A stretch of DNA of 7,040 bases from Ruminococcaceae bacterium UBA5396 (GCA_002410715.1 DHOG01000078.1:1674-8713); one strand, 5' to 3'; counted from the first letter of the stretch, positions 1 through 5,454 are shown. Notes: generated from the letters alone by a model not told the origin. Translations and numbers: made by a program.

Positions 1-132
1 GGAACACTGTTAGGCTTTTCCCTATTGATCAATGACAATGACGGCTCTGGACGGGGCTGGATTGAGTATATGAGCGGCATTGGTTCCGCTAAAGATGTTA
101 CCTTATTCGGCGATTTGCTCTTGAGTGAATAG
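1..132 (+). CDS. C-terminal end of a protein with a CBM9-like carbohydrate-binding module (partial)
   Basis: The frame is open from the first base and stops at TAG 130-132, giving 43 residues. The tail contains LINDNDGSGRGWIEY, then SGIGSAKD and LFGDLLL. This pattern (hydrophobic strand, N-D-N-D-G, G-R-x-G-W-I-E, then G-I-G-x-x-K and L-F-G) is typical of the last strands of CBM9-like sugar-binding modules found at the C-terminus of secreted or cell-surface carbohydrate-active proteins in Bacillota. The rest of the protein lies outside the window, so its catalytic or binding role cannot be stated. It ends 45 bases before the solute-binding protein gene with no terminator between, so the two are probably co-transcribed. 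The module assignment is from memory of the family motif, not a search. Confidence 0.6.
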   Translation, partial: GTLLGFSLLINDNDGSGRGWIEYMSGIGSAKDVTLFGDLLLSE

Positions 133-177
133 CCTGTAACCTAAGGAATTGACAATCTTATAGAACGGAGGAGGAAA

Positions 178-1554
178 ATGAAAAAGCTTTGGATTGTCAT
201 CGCGGTTATTGCAGTGGTTTTAGCGGGCGTTATCATTGGAAATAAACAAAGAAAAGCGGCTGTAAAAACAGAACAAGATGGGAAAGTTGTAGTGGTAATA
301 AACGCCGGCCCTAAAGAAACGGATAAAGTAGCTGTGGAGAGGCTGAAGACTAATATTGCCCGTTTCAATAAAGAATATCCCAATATTGAAATTCGCTGGA
401 CAGATCGTCCTTACAGTCCAGACAGCTTTGCCACCAGCATGGCCGGAGGAACAGCCGAAGATGTAATCGACCTGTGGGCCACGGAAGGATATGTGGCTGA
501 GCGCGGCTATGCTTTGGATTTAACCGAGTTTCTCGACGACTGGAAGTATAAAGAGCAGTTAAACCACGATGTCATGAAGCCTTTTATTCGCGAGGGCAAA
601 ATTTACGGTCTGCCAAAGGACGGCTATCTGATGGGGTTGCTTTATAACAAGGCTCTCTTCAAAAAAGCGGGTTTGGTGGATGCAAACGGGAATCCAGACC
701 CGCCGGACACCTGGGAAGAATTTGTCAAGTGCGCTGAAAAGCTCACTAATAGGAAAGCCGGCATTGCCGGGTTCGGAATCATGGGCAACGGCGCGGAAGC
801 AGGCTGGGGAGTACTCAATTGGGTCTGGCAAGCCGGAGGAGAATTTGAACAGGAAGTGGATGGAAAATGGAAAGCAGTTTTCGATTCTCCCGAAGCTGCA
901 GCCGCATACACGTTCGTTCAAAATTTAAAATGGAAGCATGACGTTCTTCAATCCAATCTGATGTTGACATCCCAAGATTTACAGGCCAGGTTTTCAGCAG
1001 GACAAATCGGGATGCTGATGGCGGCCCAAGACAGGGTAACGCAGCTGGTCAATCAATATGGAATGAAGCTTTCCGATATTGGCGTGGCTATGCTTCCGGC
1101 CGGCCCCGCAGGCAGAGCGAATCAAATGGGCGGATATTTCTATATTATCAACCCTAATTCTCCGCCAGAAGTACAAGAGGCGAGCTTCAAATGGATAACG
1201 TGGAACATCTTGAGAGCGATGACACCGGAAAGGATTCGAGAAAAAGCTGAGGATTTACGCAAACAGAAGCAACTAGGTTTTCTGACGGCATTACCGATCT
1301 TTACCGGCGAAGTGGACCGGAAGATGCGAGAGACGGCTAACGAATATAGCGACGTCTTGGTAGACTATCACGATGTGTGGGTGGAAGCCGCCAAGTATCT
1401 CCATCCTGAACCTTCTTTCTTCTGTCAGCAGCTCTACTCGGAGTATTTAGGACCTGCGTTGCAAGAGGTCTTAACAAACAGAAACGCTAAAGCTTCCGAT
1501 CTGTTGAAGAAAGCAGCGGCAGGATTTCAGAAGCGTTTTTTGGAAAAAATGTGA
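178..1554 (+). CDS. ABC-type sugar extracellular solute-binding protein (family 1)
   Basis: The 458-residue protein should capture a sugar or oligosaccharide outside the membrane and pass it to an ABC permease. Length and motifs fit family 1 solute-binding proteins. An early strand (VVVVINAG) precedes the first lobe, SMAGGTAEDVIDLWA matches the G-x-x-P/E-D-V ligand-lobe segment, and LPKDGYLMGLLYNKALFKKAGL followed by PPDTWEEFVKCAEKLT is the family's hallmark hinge region (residues about 142-190). The ATG at 178 is preceded by a strong GGAGGAGG (167-174). The N-terminus is MKK plus a hydrophobic helix (residues about 4-21) and then a basic stretch, but no cysteine follows it, so the usual lipoprotein anchor is absent. 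An uncleaved membrane anchor or signal peptidase I cleavage are the alternatives. No permease genes lie downstream; the substrate is unknown. Confidence 0.9.
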   Translation: MKKLWIVIAVIAVVLAGVIIGNKQRKAAVKTEQDGKVVVVINAGPKETDKVAVERLKTNIARFNKEYPNIEIRWTDRPYSPDSFATSMAGGTAEDVIDLWATEGYVAERGYALDLTEFLDDWKYKEQLNHDVMKPFIREGKIYGLPKDGYLMGLLYNKALFKKAGLVDANGNPDPPDTWEEFVKCAEKLTNRKAGIAGFGIMGNGAEAGWGVLNWVWQAGGEFEQEVDGKWKAVFDSPEAAAAYTFVQNLKWKHDVLQSNLMLTSQDLQARFSAGQIGMLMAAQDRVTQLVNQYGMKLSDIGVAMLPAGPAGRANQMGGYFYIINPNSPPEVQEASFKWITWNILRAMTPERIREKAEDLRKQKQLGFLTALPIFTGEVDRKMRETANEYSDVLVDYHDVWVEAAKYLHPEPSFFCQQLYSEYLGPALQEVLTNRNAKASDLLKKAAAGFQKRFLEKM

Positions 1555-1610
1555 CTAAACTGAATACGTAGTTAAGGTACCGGCCAGGTGCACATTGTTA
1601 ATAGGTCAAA

Positions 1611-1665
1611 GGAGGGCTTTCTGAAAAGATAAGTTTTTACGCTTATTATTCAGCGAGCCCTCTCC
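1611..1665 (+). terminator. Long imperfect hairpin after the solute-binding protein gene
   Basis: GAGGGCT (1612-1618) pairs with AGCCCTC (1656-1662), CTGAA (1621-1625) with TTCAG (1649-1653), and GATAAG (1628-1633) with CTTATT (1642-1647, one G-U pair), leaving an eight-base loop. It lies 57 bases after the stop codon. There is no run of T directly after the stem, so it may be a 3' end stabiliser or a relic rather than a classical intrinsic terminator. Confidence 0.4.
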
Positions 1666-1703
1666 ATACGTGTGCGGTTAAGTGTATGTTTCTAATAAGA
1701 GCC

Positions 1704-1741
1704 GTCTGAGAGCATTGATAAATGATAGCGCCTCTTCAGAC
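1704..1741 (+). terminator. Second hairpin, weak terminator-like
   Basis: GTCTGAGAG (1704-1712) can pair with CTCTTCAGAC (1732-1741) with one bulged base, giving a nine-pair stem. ATTATTT follows, which is only a weak U tract. A role in ending transcription of the sugar locus is inferred. Confidence 0.3.
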
Positions 1742-1906
1742 ATTATTTGCAGCTACATCGATCATGAGACAAAAAGGAAAATCAAATGACCATTTTTTTC
1801 GCTCATATGGTTCCAGTTCCAATTGAATGTCAAATGCAAGGAGAACTGACAAGAAGAATACTACAGGATCAATCTTCACCATCCATAGAAAAATGCAAAA
1901 TATACT

Positions 1907-1932
1907 TGAGTCATTCCCGGAATAATAGACAG
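1907..1932 (+). repeat. Left terminal inverted repeat of the IS3 element
   Basis: This 26-base end starts with TG and shares TTCCCG, AAT and ATAGACAG with the right end, allowing one- and two-base gaps. It lies beyond the 3' end of orfB. Confidence 0.65.
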
Positions 1933-1985
1933 TCAAAAGCTGTAAAAAACGGAATGAATCTTAGCATTTCTTTGTTTTTCATAAA

Positions 1986-2882
1986 TCAAGCTGCAAGTTC
2001 CAATTGCAATAAACTCTCAAAGGATGTAGGAGACAGCCAGCCGATGGCGGAATGCGGGCGCACTCTGTTGTAAAAGGCTTCAATATAAGCAAAGATATCC
2101 GATTGAGCCATCATTCTGGTTTCATAGAGTCTTAGATGTACCAATTCGCATTTAAGGCAGCTGAAGAAATTCTCTGCAACGGCGTTGTCATATGGATCAC
2201 CTTTGCGTGACATGCTTTGTCGAAACCCTAGAGATTCAAGTTTGTCACGGTATTTTTTGGCTGCATACTGTTTACCGCGATCACTATGAAAGATTAGCCC
2301 TTCAGCAGGGCGCTCGCGACGTACGGCCATTTCCAGGGCGGATAGTGTCAGCTCCGTGTTAATGTGATTAGAAAATGCATAACCTACGATTTTGCGTGTG
2401 CACAGGTCCTTGACAATTGCTAGATACAGCCAGCCTTCTCCGGTTGGAATATAGGTAATGTCGCCTACCCAGGCTTGGTTCGGTCGCTGGAAGGAGAAGT
2501 TTCGCTTTAACAAATTTGGAGAGATTGGATTAGAATGCTTGGAATCGGTTGTAGCCTTATAAGCCTTCTTGCGAATGGAGTGTATATTCGCCTGTTTCAT
2601 CAACCGGTGAACGCGTCCACGTGAACAGTGAAATTTTGGTTTCAGCATATGATAGAGGGTGTCCAGACCAGCAGCCGGATACTTTTGATGCAATCGCACC
2701 AGAGCCCTAAGCAGTTCCTGATTACGCTCGTCTCTGAGGCTCGGGCCGCGATGCAACCATGCGTAGTAGCCGCTGCGGGAGATTTCAAGCATAAGGCATA
2801 ATAGTTCCACAGAGACTCCCGAGCGGTCGGCCTTGATGTACCGATATTTGTCCTCTATGGATTGGAACTTATGCCTACGGAT
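1986..2882 (-). CDS. IS3-family transposase OrfB (DDE catalytic part, made by -1 frameshift)
   Basis: OrfB carries the HTH_21 and rve integrase-core regions of an IS3 transposase. It begins with an IEDKYRYIKADR segment, then LEISRSGYYAWLHRG, then the core. The catalytic triad is visible: D in WVGDITYIPT, D in FHSDRGKQY, and E in NAVAENFFS exactly 35 residues after the second D, the IS3 signature. The C-terminal YNRVRPHSAIGWLSP is also typical. The frame has no good start of its own. It lies in the -1 frame relative to OrfA and joins it at A7 (2882-2888), so it is read as the 3' part of an OrfAB fusion of about 395 residues (97 from OrfA, 298 here). A GTG at 2810 would give a 274-residue internal product but has no clear RBS. 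Confidence 0.92.
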   Translation of the reverse strand: MRRHKFQSIEDKYRYIKADRSGVSVELLCLMLEISRSGYYAWLHRGPSLRDERNQELLRALVRLHQKYPAAGLDTLYHMLKPKFHCSRGRVHRLMKQANIHSIRKKAYKATTDSKHSNPISPNLLKRNFSFQRPNQAWVGDITYIPTGEGWLYLAIVKDLCTRKIVGYAFSNHINTELTLSALEMAVRRERPAEGLIFHSDRGKQYAAKKYRDKLESLGFRQSMSRKGDPYDNAVAENFFSCLKCELVHLRLYETRMMAQSDIFAYIEAFYNRVRPHSAIGWLSPTSFESLLQLELAA

Positions 2883-3172
2883 TTTTTTAGAATGTCGATG
2901 ACCTCGTCTTTGTGTGCTAGCTGCTTTCGTAGGGTGCGGTTTTCAGCTTTCAACTCTCGCAGACGACGATTGTCTCGGTTCTGCCGGTCCGTCTGTCCTA
3001 ACTGCACGCCGGCGGCCTTGAGCCAGTTGCGCAGCGTGTCAATGCAAATGCCAAGCTCATTTGCTACCTCTCGGCTAGGGCGTCCCTGCTCTGTCACCAT
3101 ACTTACTGCACCGGCCTTGAATGCTTCGTCGTATCGTGGGGGTGCCCCTCGTTTCTGACTTGTGCTTCCCAT
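2855..3172 (-). CDS. IS3-family transposase OrfA (helix-turn-helix, leucine zipper)
   Basis: The 105-residue protein binds the IS ends and supplies the N-terminal part of the transposase. Residues about 12-55 (YDEAFKAGAVSMVTEQGRP, then SREVANELGICIDTLRNWLK) form the HTH_Tnp_1 helix-turn-helix. Residues about 70-95, with leucines at RELKAENRTLRKQLAHKDE, form the coiled coil used for dimerisation. The ATG at 3172 follows GGAGG at 3187-3183. Near the end, CTA AAA AAA contains the in-phase heptamer A AAA AAA (2888-2882), a classical -1 slippery site, and normal decoding continues ten codons to TAG at 2857-2855. Unshifted OrfA alone usually acts as a regulator of transposition in this family. Confidence 0.92.
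   Translation of the reverse strand: MGSTSQKRGAPPRYDEAFKAGAVSMVTEQGRPSREVANELGICIDTLRNWLKAAGVQLGQTDRQNRDNRRLRELKAENRTLRKQLAHKDEVIDILKKSVGISSNP
2882..2888 (-). promoter_or_regulatory. Programmed -1 ribosomal frameshift site (A7)
   Basis: Seven consecutive A on the minus strand are in phase as A AAA AAA with the OrfA frame. Slipping back one base continues ATC CGT AGG into the OrfB frame, which is then open to 1986. The frame arithmetic agrees: 2882 minus 1988 is divisible by three. The stimulatory structure was not identified. Confidence 0.8.
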
Positions 3173-3195
3173 TTCTTCTATTCCTCCCTCTTTCC

Positions 3196-3224
3196 ATTAT
3201 AACGAATGTTTTTCTGTCTATCAA
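3196..3224 (-). promoter_or_regulatory. Transposase promoter inside the IS right end
   Basis: On the minus strand TTGATA (3224-3219) is followed after 17 bases by a perfect TATAAT (3201-3196), 24 bases upstream of the OrfA start. The -35 box is part of the terminal repeat. This is a strong match to the housekeeping sigma factor consensus. Confidence 0.75.
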
Positions 3225-3240
3225 TTCGGGAAAGAGGGCA
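3214..3240 (-). repeat. Right terminal inverted repeat of the IS3 element
   Basis: Read on the minus strand this 27-base end starts TGCCCTCTTTCCCG and ends in GATAGACAG, the counterpart of the left end. The -35 hexamer of the transposase promoter (TTGATA) sits inside it. Confidence 0.65.
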
Positions 3241-3762
3241 CAGCGTGTCAGCGATCTGGCGTTAAAGATATGCACACTTATGCGTCTGCATGAGGAGCTG
3301 AGCGAAAAAGTACATATCGCCGCTCATCTTCATGATATCGGAAAAATTGGAATTCCAGACGCCATATTGAACAAAGAAGGAAAGCTCAATGAGCGGGAAT
3401 GGGAAGTAATAAAAAGACATCCGCAAATAGGCGCAGATATTTTAAGCAAGTCTTCCCATCTGGCGAAAATGAAGGATATCATCCTGTACCATCACGAACG
3501 GTTCGACGGCCTTGGTTATCCAGCGGGGCTATTTGGTCAGAACATACCGTTAGGGGCCAGAATCATTGCGATCTGTGATTCCATTGACGCCATGACATCA
3601 ATCAGGGTCTATCGAAAGGCATATTCGCTTGAATACTGTTACTTGGAGCTAGAAAAAAACCTCGGAAAGATGTACGATCCCGCCATAGGAGAATTAGTTC
3701 TTGAGCATTGGAAAGAGCTCATCAGAACCATAGGGACAAAAATGGACAGCGACAATCCATAG
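3241..3762 (+). pseudogene. HD-GYP domain cyclic-di-GMP phosphodiesterase, 5' part lost at the IS
   Basis: About 174 codons of an HD-GYP domain run from the IS edge to TAG 3760-3762. HD-GYP proteins hydrolyse cyclic di-GMP and usually carry a sensor or receiver domain in front. Seen here are QRVSDLALKI (helix 1 of the domain, normally preceded by the first metal-binding His in an H-S-x-R-V motif), HLHDIGKIGIPDAILN (HD pair, 3331-3336), the KRHPQIGADIL segment, HHERFDGLGYP (HH and GYP motifs, 3490-3522), and ARIIAICDSIDAMTS with YRKAYS. The core ends normally at FDP-like YDPAIGELVLE. The part that would hold the first His and all sensor domains is missing: bases before 3241 belong to the IS. 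The frame is open back to an ATG at 3121 inside the IS, antisense to orfA and without an RBS, so an active product is unlikely. Confidence 0.85.
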
Positions 3763-4137
3763 AGAACGTTATGGCACCGTTTAGGGAAAGTTGCCTTGCC
3801 CCCACAAAAAAATCATCTAAAGGAATCCATTTAAACGAAACGACGACTGTGAGCGGCATTGCTGCGTATAAGAAATTGAGCAAGTTAAGCGTCTGCCCTG
3901 CAAACCGATTTTCTGCCAAATAAGGGGCTGATGCACAAAGAATACAGGGAAAGCTCTGACGACTGAAGGGCTAGAGCAAGGAGATCGTAAGGTGCGTTCA
4001 AAGGCAAACCGCCTGCGGCATCAGGCGGCTCCACACCACTGGACCTGCGGAGCACGGCATTAGCAGGGCAGACCTAAAACGTGCTTCAAGGCGTCTACGG
4101 TACCTCAAACATGGCCGCTATGGATGAGTTGACTGCC
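3763..4137. other. Unrecognised intergenic stretch with G+C-rich hairpins
   Basis: No gene is supported. A frame of about 70 codons overlapping the HD-GYP end (to TAA 3921-3923) has no RBS and no recognisable motif. From about 3925 to 4130 the sequence is richer in G+C and has a perfect seven-pair hairpin, CCGCCTG (4009-4015) with CAGGCGG (4022-4028) around a six-base loop. A second six-pair arm, AGCACG (4051-4056) with CGTGCT (4080-4085), follows. It could be a structured RNA or a mobile-element relic; I do not recognise it. Confidence 0.4.
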
Positions 4138-4347
4138 TTATAGTACCGCCTGATAGCCGGTATTATTTATTGCTTGTCTGATCTGATCCACGCTCACCCG
4201 AGATGAATCATATTCCACAGAGCCCTCTTTTTTGCGTCTGCTCGCCTTTACTTGTTTGATTCCGGGAAGCTTTCGTACTGCATCCTGAATAGCAATTTCG
4301 CAATGTCCGCAAGCCATACCTTCCACACGTAGGATTATTTTTTCCAT
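4138..4347 (-). CDS. copZ: CopZ-like heavy-metal-associated (HMA) copper chaperone
   Basis: The 69-residue protein is a stand-alone HMA domain that should bind Cu(I) in the cytosol and hand it to a copper-exporting P-type ATPase or a copper-sensing repressor. The metal site is GMACGHC near residue 10 (M-x-C-x-x-C), followed by the helix CEIAIQDAVRKLPGI, the strand KQVKASRRKKEGSVEYD, and the second helix plus end strand VSVDQIRQAINNTGYQAV, the full ferredoxin-like HMA fold. The start at 4347 was chosen because GGAGG (4359-4355) lies seven bases upstream; a GTG ten codons earlier would place this RBS inside the gene. No copA or csoR is in the window. The gene sits alone between an IS and an IS relic, so it was probably cut off from its partners. 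The name is by family resemblance. Confidence 0.85.
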   Translation of the reverse strand: MEKIILRVEGMACGHCEIAIQDAVRKLPGIKQVKASRRKKEGSVEYDSSRVSVDQIRQAINNTGYQAVL

Positions 4348-4448
4348 TTCATTTCCTCCATTTCTCAGATATTTCACGTTCTCTGTTTTCTTCGTCTCGA
4401 TATGCTTTCTTGCTCTTCAGCCTTGTCCTTTATCGGTGCTTTGCGATG

Positions 4449-4725
4449 GACTGTGACCGTCAAAAACAGACGAATGCCGCGCAAAGGTGATCCATATGAC
4501 AAAGCCGGCAGAGAATTTCTTCAGCTACCTCAAGATGGCGGCTCAGACGGACACCCTTGCGCATATTGAAGCTCTTCACAATAATATACGTCCGCATTCC
4601 GCCACCGGCTGGCAGTCGCCTGCAGCCTTTACGAGTTACAATGGGAACTTACAGCTTGATTCATGAAAAGCAAAGAAATGCTACGATTCATTCCGCCCTT
4701 ACTGTCTCTTTTTCAGGGAAGGGCT
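4449..4725 (+). pseudogene. Decayed 3' remnant of a second, related IS3-family element (orfB fragment and end)
   Basis: This plus-strand stretch matches the 3' end of the complete IS at 1907-3240, in the opposite orientation. Clear pieces are MPRKGDPYDKA (4474-4506), ENFFSYLK (4511-4534) and HNNIRPHSATGWQSPAAF ending at TGA 4664-4666. Their counterparts in the intact OrfB are SRKGDPYDNAVAENFFSCLK and YNRVRPHSAIGWLSPTSF. Between YDKA and ENFF two bases are missing, causing a frameshift, and about 40 bases are deleted after YLK. DCDRQKQ with NAA (from 4449) resembles HSDRGKQYAA, implying another deletion. The similarity continues past the stop codon (AAAGAAATGCTA, GATTCATTCCG) to a degenerate end, CTGTCTCTTTTTCAGGGAA. 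Nothing here can be functional. The outer limits are approximate. Confidence 0.85.
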
Positions 4726-4920
4726 TTGTAGCTCAATATTTATTATAGTCGTTTTGACCTGATTATACAATTGATGGAACTGATAGCTGGCAGCAAAAAT
4801 GGACGTGTTTGCGACGTATCCCTTATATATTTCATATGTTTTTATTCCGTCTCTCGCACAATTTAGTTTTTCGGCATCTAATTTTAATTAAGATTGCCTA
4901 AACTTCAAAGGAGGAAAATC
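4726..4920. other. AT-rich intergenic stretch ahead of the small membrane peptide gene
   Basis: I see no gene. The stretch is rich in A and T (for example TTATATATTTCATATG around 4823-4838) and ends in the RBS of the 34-residue ORF. Promoter-like pieces occur, such as TTGATG (4772-4777), but I could not pair a good -35 with a good -10, so no promoter is called. Confidence 0.4.
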
Positions 4921-5025
4921 ATGGATGATTATACAAGACGGCTTTTTCGCCGCAAGATGCCTACTTTAACAGTGATTGCTTTTGCCTTGCTGCTCTACTG
5001 GATTTCAAAGTTTTTTGCGGCATAA
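4921..5025 (+). CDS. Small single-pass membrane protein, 34 residues, unknown function
   Basis: The start ATG 4921 is preceded by AAAGGAGGAAAATC, one of the strongest ribosome binding sites in the window (GGAGG at 4911-4915, five bases before the start). The product starts MDDYTRRLFRRKMPTLTV, with five basic residues in positions 6-12. It then has a hydrophobic helix, TLTVIAFALLLYWISKFFAA (residues about 15-34), and stops at TAA 5023-5025. By the positive-inside rule the basic N-terminus would be cytoplasmic with one membrane span to the C-terminus. I do not recognise a family. Candidates include a small subunit or regulator of a membrane complex or a toxin-like peptide; none is supported by neighbours. 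Coding is inferred from the RBS and composition only. It is too short for usual ORF callers. Confidence 0.6.
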   Translation: MDDYTRRLFRRKMPTLTVIAFALLLYWISKFFAA

Positions 5026-5122
5026 ATTGTCTATGTATAAGGAGTATTACGCACAGATGGACAAAACACGCTAAATTTATGGATGTATCTTATGATTCCA
5101 CTGCAGAAACCCATATCCCAAC

Positions 5123-5164
5123 GCAAAAGTGGGGACGAACCTCCCCTTTTAGTAGCAAAAGGGG
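5123..5164 (+). promoter_or_regulatory. Mutually exclusive hairpins, attenuator-like
   Basis: CCCCTTTT (5143-5150) pairs perfectly with AAAAGGGG (5157-5164) around a six-base loop. The same pyrimidine arm can instead pair backwards: GGGGA (5131-5135) with TCCCC (5142-5146), extended by AAAA (5125-5128) with TTTT across a two-base bulge. The segments GCAAAAGTGGGG (5123-5134) and GCAAAAGGGG (5155-5164) are near-copies competing for one partner. No T tract follows the second stem. Confidence 0.35.
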
Positions 5165-5369
5165 CTCGCAAGGCAGCAAATATGAATGCTTTCGATAAAA
5201 ATGTGGGGATTTATTTCAAGTTTATCTTCATAAATTGACTTTTCGCAGCGGAATCATGTATATGGTACCTGGCGCGGAAAATTGCAAGGAAGGCAGTTTC
5301 CCGGCGTTTACTATTTTGGGATAGCTGGTTTTATTGAGAGCACTGCCTGTTTTAGGACGGAGAGGGTGT

Positions 5370-5399
5370 TTGATCAAAAACGAAATTGGAATTTAAAAT
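5370..5399 (+). promoter_or_regulatory. Possible promoter upstream of the palindrome
   Basis: TTGATC (5370-5375) and TAAAAT (5394-5399) are separated by 18 bases, with four and five of six consensus matches. The region is AT-rich, so chance matches are likely. If real, the transcript would cross the palindrome at 5455 and the terminator-like hairpin at 5579. Confidence 0.25.
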
Positions 5400-5454
5400 A
5401 AATGTAATATTTAATCTTTTCCAGGCTAGGAAGGAATTTCCCCCTCTAGTGGAG

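Larger units (their letters stand above)
1555..1906. other. Non-coding stretch between the solute-binding protein gene and the IS element
   Basis: I see no supported gene here. It holds two imperfect hairpins, listed separately, and AT-rich DNA up to the IS left end. All three forward frames between 1740 and 1906 were read for the missing N-terminal part of the HD-GYP protein found beyond the IS. Open stretches exist but none resembles a receiver, GGDEF, GAF or PAS domain. Confidence 0.6.
1907..3240 (-). mobile_element. Complete IS3-family insertion sequence, about 1334 bp
   Basis: The element carries orfA and orfB on the minus strand, an A7 slippery site joining them, a consensus promoter near its right end and imperfect inverted repeats at both ends that begin with TG, as is usual for IS3. 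The left end reads TGAGTC-ATTCCCGGAATA, the right end (minus strand) TGCCCTCTTTCCCGAATTG, and both continue into ATAGACAG. The ends are inferred by aligning the repeats. The flanking triplets (ACT on the left, CAG on the right) do not match, so there is no visible target duplication of the 3-4 bp expected for the family. Either the boundary is off by a base or two, or the locus rearranged after insertion. The reading frames look intact, so the element could still be active. Confidence 0.85.

Noticed and set aside
559..921. Minus-strand open frame of 120 codons inside the solute-binding protein gene
   Set aside because: It is a shadow of a well-supported gene on the other strand, with no RBS or domain.
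1786..2073. Plus-strand open frame of 95 codons starting left of the IS and running into it
   Set aside because: It crosses the IS boundary, is antisense to the end of orfB, and has no RBS or recognisable domain.
3121..3237. Apparent N-terminal extension of the HD-GYP frame from an ATG in the IS
   Set aside because: These 39 codons are antisense to orfA and the IS end, lack an RBS and do not look like a sensor domain, so they are not part of the original gene.
3708..3923. Plus-strand frame of 71 codons overlapping the HD-GYP end
   Set aside because: It has no RBS and no motif, and its first part simply reads the HD-GYP gene in another frame.
4348..4480. Open minus-strand frame upstream of copZ ending in ISRRRKQRT and TGA, as a possible end of a partner gene
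   Set aside because: It overlaps the plus-strand IS remnant and shows no resemblance to the C-terminus of CopA or CsoR.
5040..5080. ACGCACAG near GGACAAAA, recalling the start of a cyclic-di-GMP-I riboswitch
   Set aside because: The second half of the aptamer (the GGGACGCAAAGCC-type segment and its tetraloop receptor) is not found downstream, so the match is probably chance.
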